A stretch of DNA of 64,000 nucleotides from Nocardioides sp. SR21 (GTDB taxonomy: Bacteria; Actinomycetota; Actinomycetes; Propionibacteriales; Nocardioidaceae), in NCBI RefSeq assembly GCF_022761125.1, contig NZ_JAKWJR010000005.1, positions 1-64,000 on the forward strand, written 5' to 3'. The first letter of the stretch is position 1. The number at the start of each line of letters is the position of its first letter. Below are positions 1-7,966 of the stretch, piece by piece. The translations under genes and the position numbers were made by a program. The notes beneath the pieces were generated by a model. The model ran no database searches and was not told where the DNA came from. It was given only the letters and a program-made list of their open reading frames with translations.

Positions 1-577
1 CTACGAACGCGAGCGACCCGGCGAGCTGGCCCACATGGACGTCAAGAAGCTCGCCCGGATCCCCGACGGCGGCGGCTGGCGTGCCCTGGGCCGCGGCGAC
101 GGGTCGATCCAGCGCGACCGGTCCACCCGGGTCGGCTTCGACTACGTCCACTCGCTGGTCGACGACCACTCCCGCTACGCCTACTCCGAAAGTCTGCCCG
201 ACGAGAAGGGCCCCACCTGTGCAGGATTTCTCGAACGCGCCATCGCCGACTTCGCCGCGGCCGGCATCGCTCAGATCGAGCGCCTGATGACCGACAACGC
301 CTGGGCCTACCGATACTCGCTGCGCGAGACATGTGCGGTCCACGGCATTCGGCAGGTGTTCATCAGGCCGCACTGCCCCTGGCAAAACGGGAAGGTCGAG
401 CGACTCAACCGAACCCTGCTCACCGAATGGGCCTACCGGCAGGTCTTCACCGACAACGCCGAGCGCGCCGCTGCACTTGCGCCCTGGCTCGAGTACTACA
501 ACACTCAACGCCGCCACAGCGCACTCGGAGGGCTCCCACCCATCAGCCGACTGCGACCAACCTGATGGCTGGGTACA
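1..577 (+). mobile_element. IS481-family insertion sequence, 3' part
   Basis: This is the right-hand portion of an insertion sequence whose left part lies outside the window. It consists of the transposase catalytic region and a short tail. The probable end is the ACA at 575-577, because IS481-family inverted repeats typically begin TGT and end ACA. The next bases are GCTAGT, which fits the NCTAGN target preference known for IS481. The other end and its copy of the target duplication are not visible, so the boundary is inferred. Confidence 0.7.
2..565 (+). CDS. IS481-family transposase, 5'-truncated by the window edge
   Basis: This is the C-terminal integrase-core (DDE/RNase H-fold) part of an IS481-family transposase, which cuts and rejoins the element's DNA. 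The frame is open from base 2. The first visible residues, YERERPGELAHMDVKKL, contain the first catalytic Asp. The TDN motif (MTDNAWAY) gives the second Asp, and NGKVERLNRTLL gives the catalytic Glu. About 187 residues are visible. The N-terminal helix-turn-helix expected in this family would lie upstream of the window. The C-terminus looks intact (YYNTQRRHSALGGLPP). Whether the element is active cannot be judged. It lies convergent to the adjoining acetyltransferase gene. Confidence 0.93.
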   Translation, partial: YERERPGELAHMDVKKLARIPDGGGWRALGRGDGSIQRDRSTRVGFDYVHSLVDDHSRYAYSESLPDEKGPTCAGFLERAIADFAAAGIAQIERLMTDNAWAYRYSLRETCAVHGIRQVFIRPHCPWQNGKVERLNRTLLTEWAYRQVFTDNAERAAALAPWLEYYNTQRRHSALGGLPPISRLRPT

Positions 578-578
578 G

Positions 579-1229
579 CTAGTCGGTCGTCCAGACCATG
601 GTCTGCTGGTGCATCCGCTTCCCGTCGTGGCGTGAGCCGGGGACGACGGGGTTGTCGCCGTGCTTCTCGAAGCCCATCCGCGCGAAGAACTTCACCGCCC
701 GGGTGTTCTCGGCCGACGTCTGCAGGTAGCACCCGGGCGACCCGACCTCGCGGAGCCGGTCGAACCACAGGTTCATGACACCGTCGGCCGCGCCGGTGCC
801 GCGCGCGACCGGCAGCAGGTCGATGTGCAGGTGCGAGGGCCAGCGCGGGTCGGAGAGCTCCCCCGCCGTCGGCTCCCGGCGCACCTTGAGCACCAGCGCG
901 TCCCAGGCCGCCCGGACGAAGAACCGCCGCGACTCACGCCGCCGGAACAGCCGGTACTTCTTGATCACCGCCGTCAGCCGCTCCTCCTCGCTGGGGAACC
1001 GGCTGTCGTCGACGCACCCGACCAGGTAGCCCGCGAGCTGTCCGTCGACCACCGCGACGAACGCCGACTCCGGCTCGAGGTCGAGGTACGGCGTCAGGTA
1101 CACCTCGTTGAGCGACTCCGTGTGGCCCCACACCTCGGACCCGGGCGCGCCCTCGCCCGCGCCGTCGAACAGCGCGACCAGGCCGGCGCGGTCGGCGGCG
1201 GCGTACGGGCGGACCTCCACGTGTGTCAT
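579..1229 (-). CDS. GNAT family N-acetyltransferase
   Basis: This 216-aa protein has a GCN5-related acetyltransferase fold and would move an acetyl group from acetyl-CoA to an unidentified amine. The N-terminal strand VEVRPYAAADRAGLVALF is typical of GNAT proteins. Near residues 140-175 the segment LHIDLLPVARGTGAADGVMN replaces the usual acetyl-CoA loop, followed by LQTSAENTRAVKFFARMGF, the classic C-terminal GNAT motif. The middle is longer than usual, with a basic helix near residues 88-115. The stop codon (bases 579-581) lies in the CTAG next to the IS end, so insertion may have occurred exactly at the gene's 3' end. The substrate is unknown. Confidence 0.85.
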   Translation of the reverse strand: MTHVEVRPYAAADRAGLVALFDGAGEGAPGSEVWGHTESLNEVYLTPYLDLEPESAFVAVVDGQLAGYLVGCVDDSRFPSEEERLTAVIKKYRLFRRRESRRFFVRAAWDALVLKVRREPTAGELSDPRWPSHLHIDLLPVARGTGAADGVMNLWFDRLREVGSPGCYLQTSAENTRAVKFFARMGFEKHGDNPVVPGSRHDGKRMHQQTMVWTTD

Positions 1230-1241
1230 GGGCCAAGACTG

Positions 1242-1724
1242 TCAGGCCGCGACCACGCGCCGCCGCTCGACCGGGAAGGTCCAGCTGACGCTGGCACCGT
1301 CGAGCGTCCGGTCGGCGCCCGGCGCCTGCCGGGCCACCATCCGGGGTACGGCGCGGTTGCCGGCACCGGTGTAGACCTCGACCTGCTCGATGCCGCGGGC
1401 GGCCAGGTCGGCGAGCAGCGCCGTGGCCAGCTCGGAGCCGAACCCCTGCCGCTGGTGACCGTCCGCGACCAGGATGCCGAGCTCGGCGGCCCGCCCGGCC
1501 CGCGCCCACATCCCGTGCGCGACCAGCTCGCCGCCCACGAACCCGAGCAGCGCGACGCCCCGGGTCGCCTCGGGCAGCAGGCCGTCGACCACCGGGCGCG
1601 ACGGGTGCGCGCCGATCGCGGTCTGGAAGCGCTGGTACGCCGACTCCGCGGACAGCCCGGAGAGCAGGGCGACCAGCGCCGGGCGGTCGCGCCGGGTCGC
1701 GGCCCGGATCCGCAGCGCGCTCAT
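1242..1724 (-). CDS. GNAT family N-acetyltransferase
   Basis: This 160-aa GNAT acetyltransferase begins MSALRIRAATRRDRPALVALL. The acetyl-CoA-binding motif A is clear at residues 80-105 (ELGILVADGHQRQGFGSELA, with Q/R-x-x-G-x-G/A). The C-terminal half (VEVYTGAGNRAVPRMVAR) fits a compact single-domain member. The start ATG overlaps the stop of the upstream alpha/beta hydrolase in an ATGA arrangement (1721-1724), so the two genes are translationally coupled and probably share one TetR-regulated promoter. A longer frame runs through upstream on this strand but crosses the hydrolase gene, so the internal ATG is preferred. Substrate unknown. Confidence 0.82.
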   Translation of the reverse strand: MSALRIRAATRRDRPALVALLSGLSAESAYQRFQTAIGAHPSRPVVDGLLPEATRGVALLGFVGGELVAHGMWARAGRAAELGILVADGHQRQGFGSELATALLADLAARGIEQVEVYTGAGNRAVPRMVARQAPGADRTLDGASVSWTFPVERRRVVAA

Positions 1725-2575
1725 GTGTCCAGGAACCCGACGGTCGCCGCGACCACGTCGGGGTCGCGCAGGATCCGGTTGTGGCCGAGCCCGGTGGTCT
1801 CCAGCAGGGTCGCGTCGGCGCCGTACGCGCCGAGGATCGGGTCCGACTGGCCCCGGTCGACGACCCGGTCGCCGGCGTCGTGGATGACCAGCAGCTCGCG
1901 CCCGGGCGCGCGGCCGACCGAGAAGCGCTCCCAGATGCTCGGGTCGCCGGCGAACCAGGTGCGCTCGATGGCCCGGCGCAGCTCGCGGTTGACCGTGGGA
2001 GAGGCGCCGAGCGTGGCGCAGAACGTGTCGACGAGGAACCCGAAGTCGCCCATCCCGCTGATGGCCACCACTCGGTCGGCGGCGAGACCCTCGCGCACGG
2101 CGTACAGCGACACCGGGACGCCGAACGAGTGCGCGACGACGCCCTCGAACGGTCCGTGCCGCCGGGCGATCTCCTCGATCACCGCCTGGTGGTCGAGGAT
2201 CGTGCCGACCGCCCCGGGCGACGCGCCGTGCCCCCACGCGTCGTACGCGACCGGGCTCAGGCCGGCGTCGAGCAGCGCGGTCACGACGGCGGCGAACCGC
2301 GACGCCCGGGCGCCCCAGCCGTGCACCAGCAGCACGGGGCGGCGGCCGTCGCCCCAGGCGTAGGTGACGACCGGACCGATGCGGTCCCGGCGGGCCGCGT
2401 CGTGGACCTCGCGCTCGTCGTCGCGGACCGGGACCGGCTTGCCGGGTCGGCGCCACAGCTCGAGCGCGAGCCGGCCCCCCAGGCCGGGTGCGACCCGGGC
2501 GGTGGCGTTCAGGGTGGTGCCGATCGCGGCCGGCACGCCGTGGGCTCGCTGCGGCGGGTTCAGGGTCTGCGTCAT
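1721..2575 (-). CDS. alpha/beta hydrolase
   Basis: This 284-aa protein has an alpha/beta-hydrolase fold and is probably a cytoplasmic esterase or lipase-like enzyme. The oxyanion-hole motif HGWGARASRF lies near residue 84, and the nucleophile elbow is VAHSFGVPVSL (Ser in H-S-F-G). The C-terminal GLGHNRILRDP supplies the likely catalytic His, and the Asp is in VIHDAGDRVVDR. The start ATG at 2575 has GGAGGG five bases upstream. A longer frame exists but lacks this ribosome-binding site and enters the operator region. It is divergent from a TetR gene with a palindrome between them, so it is probably that repressor's main target. The natural substrate cannot be read from sequence. Confidence 0.85.
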   Translation of the reverse strand: MTQTLNPPQRAHGVPAAIGTTLNATARVAPGLGGRLALELWRRPGKPVPVRDDEREVHDAARRDRIGPVVTYAWGDGRRPVLLVHGWGARASRFAAVVTALLDAGLSPVAYDAWGHGASPGAVGTILDHQAVIEEIARRHGPFEGVVAHSFGVPVSLYAVREGLAADRVVAISGMGDFGFLVDTFCATLGASPTVNRELRRAIERTWFAGDPSIWERFSVGRAPGRELLVIHDAGDRVVDRGQSDPILGAYGADATLLETTGLGHNRILRDPDVVAATVGFLDT

Positions 2576-2602
2576 GGGTCCCTCCCCGGGATGAAAAAAC
2601 AA

Positions 2603-2616
2603 TACGAACGATCGTA
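2603..2616. promoter_or_regulatory. putative TetR operator in the divergent hydrolase/TetR intergenic region
   Basis: The sequence TACGAACGATCGTA is an inverted repeat with 6 of 7 matched positions per arm. It sits in an AT-richer patch (about 2591-2625) of the 89-bp divergent spacer. Divergent TetR/target pairs commonly have such an operator. The assignment rests on position and symmetry only. Confidence 0.5.
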
Positions 2617-2664
2617 CTATTTGTTTGTCCCTCCCCACCAGACCTCCGACATAGGCTGTGACCC

Positions 2665-3282
2665 ATGGACCAGCAGGTGACCGACGGCCGCCTCCGCCGC
2701 GGTGACCAGACCCGCCGTGTGGTCCTCGGTCGCGCCGTCGACGTGGCGTCGGTCGACGGGCTGGACGGGCTCTCGATCGGCCGGCTGGCCGGCGAGCTCG
2801 ACATCAGCAAGAGCGGTCTGATCGCCCACTTCGGGACCAAGGAGGAGCTCCAGCTCGCCACGATCCGGGCCGCCCGCGCGATCTTCGTGACCACGGTGAT
2901 CCAGCCGGCGCTGGCGCACCCGCCGGGCAACGAACGGCTGCGCACGCTGCTCGAGGGGTGGCTGGCCTACTCCAGCGACCGCCGGTTCCCCGGCGGCTGC
3001 TTCTTCGCACGGGCGTCGCACGAGTACGCCGCCCGACCCGGTGCCGTGCGCGACGCGCTCGCCCAGGTGGACGAGGAGTGGGTGCGGCTGATCGCCGAGA
3101 CCGTCGCGCAGGCCCAGGAGGCCGGTGAGATCGAGCCGTCGGTCGACCCTGCCCAGCTCGCGTTCGACCTCACGGCGTTCCTCGACGCGGCGAACCTGCG
3201 CTCGCTGCTCGGCGACGACAGCGTGTACGAGCGGGCCTACCGGTCCATGCGCGACCGCCTGGAGTCGGTGGCGCTGTCGTGA
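2665..3282 (+). CDS. TetR family transcriptional regulator
   Basis: This 205-aa one-component repressor has a helix-turn-helix at residues 25-65 (LSIGRLAGELDISKSGLIAHFGTKEEL), the classic TetR_N pattern. The all-helical C-terminal half matches the TetR ligand-binding type that contains an RFPGGCFFARAS-like segment. It probably represses the divergent hydrolase/acetyltransferase pair and itself. A TAGGCT -10 hexamer lies seven bases before the ATG (2652-2657), so the transcript is probably leaderless. The GTG start of the next gene overlaps this stop (GTGA), suggesting coupling. The ligand is unknown; substrates of the hydrolase are candidates. Confidence 0.9.
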   Translation: MDQQVTDGRLRRGDQTRRVVLGRAVDVASVDGLDGLSIGRLAGELDISKSGLIAHFGTKEELQLATIRAARAIFVTTVIQPALAHPPGNERLRTLLEGWLAYSSDRRFPGGCFFARASHEYAARPGAVRDALAQVDEEWVRLIAETVAQAQEAGEIEPSVDPAQLAFDLTAFLDAANLRSLLGDDSVYERAYRSMRDRLESVALS

Positions 3283-4031
3283 TCCGCACGCTCGTCCTCG
3301 CCACGGCGCTCGTCGCCGGATCCCTCGCCGGCCCGGCTCACGCCGGCGACCGCGGCGGCCGTGGTGAGGTGGACGGTCCGGCGTACCAGATGCCGCTCGT
3401 GGGCGAGTGCCACCAGGTCACGTACGCCGCCCTCGCGTACCAGAGCGAGCCGAGCCCGGCCGTCGACTGCGCGACGAAGCACACCGCCCTGGTGGTCGCG
3501 TCGGTCCAGCTGCCGGCCGGCACCGACTGGAGCGAGGGCAGCGCCGACCTCGCCGCGGCGCAGACGGCGTACTGCGTGCCGGCGTTCAAGCGCGCGGTGG
3601 GCCGGTCGTGGCGGGTGATCGCACGGTCGGCGTACCTGTGGTCGTACTGGATCCCGACCGAGGAGCAGCGCGCCCACGGCGCGAGCTGGCTGCGGTGCGA
3701 CGTCAACCGGCGCACCTACCGCGAGCTCCTCCCGGTCGGGGCGACCCCGCTGCTGAAGCGCGACACCCTGCCGCGCAACGTCCAGCGCTGCCTCCAGGTC
3801 CGCGCCGCAGGGTTCGACGAGAGCAGCTGCTCCGGCCGGCACACCCACCGCGTGGCGAAGGTGCTCCCGGTGCCGGGCAGCGGCTACCGCACCACGTCCG
3901 GCTTCCTGAGCTACGCCACGGCGCACTGCCCCGGGGCGCGGAAGTCCCGCACGTGGTACGCCACCTGGCGCAGCCCGGTCGGCTGGAACGCCGGGGACCA
4001 CACGCTGGTCTGCTACCTACCGGCGCGTTAG
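3279..4031 (+). CDS. secreted septum-formation-family protein
   Basis: This 250-aa exported protein begins with a signal peptide (IRTLVLATALVAGSLAGPAHA, cleavage expected after AHA, residue ~22). The mature part has two similar halves, each with a VGECHQV- or VQRCLQV-like opening, a second Cys, and an H-T/H-R segment. This resembles the actinobacterial Septum_form domain. Cys residues are evenly placed and may form disulfides. The GTG start overlaps the TetR stop (GTGA). The 3' end overlaps the convergent MFS gene by 15 bp. The role is not known; the family name comes from a weak link to division. The family call is moderate. Confidence 0.65.
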   Translation: MIRTLVLATALVAGSLAGPAHAGDRGGRGEVDGPAYQMPLVGECHQVTYAALAYQSEPSPAVDCATKHTALVVASVQLPAGTDWSEGSADLAAAQTAYCVPAFKRAVGRSWRVIARSAYLWSYWIPTEEQRAHGASWLRCDVNRRTYRELLPVGATPLLKRDTLPRNVQRCLQVRAAGFDESSCSGRHTHRVAKVLPVPGSGYRTTSGFLSYATAHCPGARKSRTWYATWRSPVGWNAGDHTLVCYLPAR

Positions 4032-5495
4032 CTCCGGCTCGTCGACCAGCGGGACCGCGTGCTCGATCGCGTCCTCGGCTGCCCGGCTCGCCTTGGTCGG
4101 GATCAGCACCGCGATCAGGGACGCGAGCGCGGCGACCGCGGCACCGATCAGCAGGCCGGTGACGAAGCCGGACTCGCTCGGGATCTCGACGCCCCCGAAG
4201 CTCGTGGTCATCTGGGCGAGCACGACGCCGATGACGGCGGCCGAGATCGTGGTGCCGATCGAGCGCATCAGCGTGTTCACGCTCGTCGCCGACCCGGTCT
4301 CGGAGATCGGGACCGAGCCCATGATCAGCGCCGGCATGGCGCCGTACGCGAAGCCGACGCCGGAGTTCGCGACGCAGACCGCGACCATCAGGCCCCACGT
4401 CGAGCCCATCAGCACGATCGCAGCGAGGTAGCCGATCGAGATCACGGCCGCGCCGAGGGCGAGGGTGACCTTCGGGCCACGGGCATGGGAGAGCCGGGCG
4501 CCGAGCGGCGACACGAACATCATCATGAAGCCGCCGGGCGCCATCCACAGGCCCATCTGCAGCATGTCCTGGCCGAGGCCGTAGCCGGTCTCGGTCGGCA
4601 GCATCATCAGCTGCGGGACGATCAGGCCGAGGGCGTACATCGAGATGCCGATGACCAGCGACGAGGCGTTGGTGAGCAGCACGACCGGGCGGGCGGTGAC
4701 CCGCAGGTCGACCAGCGGGTCGCTCGTGCGCAGCTCGAACCAGCCCCACGCGAGCAGCACGACGACCGCGCCGACGAGGAGGCCGACGGTGGTGGTGCTG
4801 TCCCAGCCCCAGTCGGCGCCCTTCGAGATGCCGAGGAGCAGGAACAGCAGGCCGAGGCCGAGGCCGACGGCGCCGATCGGGTCGAAGCGCGAGGTCGAGG
4901 TGACCGGCGCGGCCGGGACCAGGAACCAGATCAGCGCGAGCACGCCGATGGCCATCACGGCGGAGGCCCAGAACAGGGCGCGCCAGTCGGAGTACTCCGC
5001 GACCGCGGCGGCGGCCGGCATGCCCAGCGCGCCGCCGATGCCCATCGAGGCGCTCATCAGGGCGATCGAGGAGCCGAGCTTCTCGGGCGGCAGCAGGTCG
5101 CGCATCGCGGAGATGCCGAGCGGGATGACGCCCATCGCCGCGCCCTGGAGCGCGCGACCGGCGATCATCAGCGTCACCGACGGCGCCAGCGCGCAGACGA
5201 TGGAGCCGGCCACCATGAAGAGCGCGCAGATCAGCATGATCTTGCGCTTGCCGTACAGGTCGCCCAGGCGGCCGCTGATCGGCGTCGCGATCGCGGCGGC
5301 GAGCAGGGTGACGGTGATGATCCAGGACGCGTTGGAGGCGCTGGTGTCCAGGAGCCGCGGGAGGTCCCCGATCAGCGGGATGACCAGGGTCTGCATGACC
5401 GCGGCGGTGATGCCCGCGAAGGCGAGGACCACGACGATCGCGTTGGGACGGACCGGGGCGGCGGGGCTCGCGGGGCGGGACAGGACCTGGGACAC
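4017..5495 (-). CDS. MFS drug exporter, DHA2 (EmrB/QacA) type
   Basis: This 492-aa inner-membrane proton antiporter probably exports toxic organic compounds. About 14 hydrophobic segments are visible, consistent with DHA2 topology. Motif A (GRLGDLYGKRK) follows TM2, and GRALQGAAMGVIPLGISAMRD matches the family's motif C region. Several upstream starts are possible in frame. The GTG at 5495 is chosen because a TATCGT hexamer lies eight bases upstream on the same strand (5509-5504) and because residues before it look non-coding. A MarR gene is divergent, with palindromes in the spacer, so expression is probably induced by the MarR ligand. The specific substrate is unknown. Confidence 0.88.
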   Translation of the reverse strand: MSQVLSRPASPAAPVRPNAIVVVLAFAGITAAVMQTLVIPLIGDLPRLLDTSASNASWIITVTLLAAAIATPISGRLGDLYGKRKIMLICALFMVAGSIVCALAPSVTLMIAGRALQGAAMGVIPLGISAMRDLLPPEKLGSSIALMSASMGIGGALGMPAAAAVAEYSDWRALFWASAVMAIGVLALIWFLVPAAPVTSTSRFDPIGAVGLGLGLLFLLLGISKGADWGWDSTTTVGLLVGAVVVLLAWGWFELRTSDPLVDLRVTARPVVLLTNASSLVIGISMYALGLIVPQLMMLPTETGYGLGQDMLQMGLWMAPGGFMMMFVSPLGARLSHARGPKVTLALGAAVISIGYLAAIVLMGSTWGLMVAVCVANSGVGFAYGAMPALIMGSVPISETGSATSVNTLMRSIGTTISAAVIGVVLAQMTTSFGGVEIPSESGFVTGLLIGAAVAALASLIAVLIPTKASRAAEDAIEHAVPLVDEPELTRR

Positions 5496-5503
5496 GTTTG
5501 TGT

Positions 5504-5530
5504 ACGATACATATGATGTGCATGATGCAC
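5504..5530. promoter_or_regulatory. MFS promoter -10 and probable MarR operator
   Basis: The spacer holds the perfect palindrome GTGCATGATGCAC (5518-5530). Beside it, ACGATA at 5504-5509 reads TATCGT on the minus strand as the likely -10 of the exporter gene. A repressor bound to the palindrome would block that promoter. Position between a MarR gene and its exporter is the main evidence. Confidence 0.55.
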
Positions 5531-5594
5531 AATCTGGGCTCCGCGTGATCCACGTCGCACGGGCCCTAGGCTGACGCGCGACACAGGAGGGTGC

Positions 5595-6047
5595 ATGCGG
5601 GACCGCTACGACGAGCTCGAGCGCGAGACGACGCTGCTCGGCCGCTACCTCATGCCCCACCGCCGCTTCTCCGGCTCCGAGGAGCGCCTGGAGCGCAGCG
5701 CCTACACGCTGCTCACCCGGATCAACGCCCAGGGGCCGATGTCGATCGGCGAGCTCAGCGACGCCCTCGGCCTCGACGTCTCCACGCTCAACCGGCAGAC
5801 CGCCGCGATGACCAAGGCCGGGTACGTCGAGCGCGTGCCCGATCCGGAGGGTGGCCTGGCCCGCAAGTTCCGGCTCACGGAGGTCGGCGCCGACCGCCTC
5901 GAGTCCGACCGGCACGCGAACATGGCCGGCCTGCGCCGGGTGCTCGTCGACTGGACCGACGGCGACGTCGACACCTTCGCGGCGCTGCTGCGCCGCTTCA
6001 ACACCGACATCGAGCGCCTCGACGGGCGGCCCTGGCCCCGGGACTGA
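5595..6047 (+). CDS. MarR family transcriptional regulator
   Basis: This 150-aa winged-helix regulator has its recognition helix at about residues 50-75 (MSIGELSDALGLDVSTLNRQTAAM) and the wing at VERVPDPEGGLARKFRLTEVG, containing the conserved D-x-x-G-G. Such proteins act as dimers that release DNA on binding small phenolic or lipophilic ligands. AGGAGG stands seven bases before the ATG. The divergent MFS exporter with a palindrome between the genes is a classic MarR-exporter pair. The downstream secreted RTX gene is 98 bp away and need not be part of the unit. Confidence 0.9.
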   Translation: MRDRYDELERETTLLGRYLMPHRRFSGSEERLERSAYTLLTRINAQGPMSIGELSDALGLDVSTLNRQTAAMTKAGYVERVPDPEGGLARKFRLTEVGADRLESDRHANMAGLRRVLVDWTDGDVDTFAALLRRFNTDIERLDGRPWPRD

Positions 6048-6145
6048 CTCCCCGGCCCCAGCCTCAAGTCGGCTCCCAGTCGGCTTCAAGGGGCTCCGAC
6101 GAGTCTGTCGTCATCACCCGACAGACCCGAACTGGAGCACCGATC

Positions 6146-7966
6146 GTGACCCGCACCCTCCGCCGCCCCGGCACCCTGCTGCTGGGCGTCCTCCTGGTGG
6201 CCGCCACCCCCGGCCTCACCCCCGCCGACGCGCGACCCGCCAAGCCGAAGTGCGACGTCTTCGTCGCCACCATCGTCGGCACCGACCGCCCGGACGACAT
6301 CGTCGGCACCGCGGGTGACGACGTGATCGTCGGCCGCGGCGGCGCGGACGAGATCGACGGGGGCGGCGGCAACGACGTGATCTGCGGCGACGCCGGCAAC
6401 GACACGCTGCGCTCCAGCGCCGACGGCACCAGCACGCTGTGGGGAGGCACCGGGGTCGACACCCTGTTCGCCCACGGCGACGGTGACGCGCTGCTCGGCG
6501 ACGACGGCAACGACGACCTGTTCGCGGACGGCCGGTTCACGCTGCTCACCGGCGGGCCCGGCAACGACTTCCTCAGTGGCAGCGACCACCCCGACCACAT
6601 GGACGGCGGTCCGGGCGACGACGAGCTCGACGCGCGCGGCGGTGACGACGTCGACGTACGCGGTGGCGAGGGCAAGGACCTGCTCCGCGGCGGCGAGGGC
6701 GCCGACATCCTCAAGGGCGACGCCGGCAACGACACCGTCCGTTCCGGCGGCGGCGAGGGCGGCCACCTGTACGGCGGTCCCGGCAACGACGTCATCGTCG
6801 GCGAGGGCGACATCGAGGCGCTCCTCGGCGGTGCCGGCAACGACTCGCTGAGCACCATCGGCGAGACCGCGCTGCTCGACGGCGGTGCCGGCAAGGACGA
6901 GATCACCGGCGGCGACCACGCCGACACGATCGACGCCGGCCGCGGCGACGACGTGGTGCGGGCCGGCGGCGGTGACGACGAGGCCGTCGAGGGCGGCACC
7001 GGCAACGACCGGATCGACGGCGGCGGCGGTCGGGACGTCCTCCACGGCGATGCCGGCAACGACGTGCTGCGCTCCGGCCCCGGCGGCGGCGACCACCTCT
7101 GGGGTGGCACCGGCAACGACAGCCTCGCCGCCGAGGCCGACATCGTGGCGCTGCTCGGCGAGGCCGGCAACGACAAGCTGACCACGAAGGCGGACACCAC
7201 CCTGCTCGACGGCGGGGACGGCGACGACAAGATCACCGGCGGCCCGTACGCCGACACGGCCGAGGGCGGCGCCGGCAACGACAAGATCACCGGCGGCGCC
7301 GGCAACGACGACCTCAGCGGTGGCACGGGCATCGACTCCTGCTCCGGTGGCGACGGCACCGACGTCTGCGACGGCGGTACGCCGGGCCCGCAGCTGCCGA
7401 CGCCGGACGACCCGGACACCTGCGCCGCCGACGTCGAGACCAAGATCTCCTGCCGCGGCGACGGGCTGCCCCAGCGCTGGACGGTGACCTTCCGCGGCGT
7501 CACGTCGTACCTGCCCGCCCCCGGCGAGCACGAGGAGATCACCACCTGGTCGTTCACGACCGTGCTGTCGGCCCGGCACGAGTACAACGGCGAGGTGCAG
7601 TTCCGGGCTGACCCCGGAGCCACCGGGACCTACTCGGTCGAGGGGTTCAACGACGACTGCACCATCACCGGCTCCGGCACCCTCGACGACGGCGACCTCA
7701 GCGTCGGCCTCTGGATCACCCCGGCCGCCGGCACCTACGAGTGGGACTGGGCGGGCCCGTACTCCGCGGACGACAGCACCTGGACCTGTCCCGACGAGGT
7801 CATCGAGGGCCGCAGCACCCCGGTCGACGCCAAGGAGATGGTCGGCGGACTGGAGTTCGAGTTCGACGACACGGGTGCGGTCACCGGCCACCGCGTCGTC
7901 GAGGGCATGAACGACCAGGTGCACGACTACTCCTGGACGCTGACGCCGCTGGGTCAGCGGGCGTAG
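6146..7966 (+). CDS. secreted RTX-type calcium-binding repeat protein
   Basis: This 606-aa extracellular protein has a signal peptide at residues 1-31 (RTLRRPGTLLLGVLLVAATPGL, cleavage after ADA). Residues ~45-420 are a run of glycine-aspartate nonapeptides (GGAGNDxI/L, GGDGDDKI) that form calcium-binding beta-rolls. Residues ~420-606 form a non-repetitive domain with paired Cys and several Trp, of unknown function. The GTG start has GGAGC nine bases upstream. An in-frame extension to 5591 is open but crosses the MarR gene and lacks a signal peptide. The Sec signal means type I secretion is not needed, unlike in proteobacterial RTX toxins. No enzymatic motif is seen. Adhesin or surface protein is a guess. 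Confidence 0.85.
   Translation: MTRTLRRPGTLLLGVLLVAATPGLTPADARPAKPKCDVFVATIVGTDRPDDIVGTAGDDVIVGRGGADEIDGGGGNDVICGDAGNDTLRSSADGTSTLWGGTGVDTLFAHGDGDALLGDDGNDDLFADGRFTLLTGGPGNDFLSGSDHPDHMDGGPGDDELDARGGDDVDVRGGEGKDLLRGGEGADILKGDAGNDTVRSGGGEGGHLYGGPGNDVIVGEGDIEALLGGAGNDSLSTIGETALLDGGAGKDEITGGDHADTIDAGRGDDVVRAGGGDDEAVEGGTGNDRIDGGGGRDVLHGDAGNDVLRSGPGGGDHLWGGTGNDSLAAEADIVALLGEAGNDKLTTKADTTLLDGGDGDDKITGGPYADTAEGGAGNDKITGGAGNDDLSGGTGIDSCSGGDGTDVCDGGTPGPQLPTPDDPDTCAADVETKISCRGDGLPQRWTVTFRGVTSYLPAPGEHEEITTWSFTTVLSARHEYNGEVQFRADPGATGTYSVEGFNDDCTITGSGTLDDGDLSVGLWITPAAGTYEWDWAGPYSADDSTWTCPDEVIEGRSTPVDAKEMVGGLEFEFDDTGAVTGHRVVEGMNDQVHDYSWTLTPLGQRA

Noticed and set aside
5591-6145. N-terminal extension of the RTX protein from ATG 5591
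   Set aside because: It overlaps the MarR gene in another frame and would bury the signal peptide. GTG 6146 has a ribosome-binding site.
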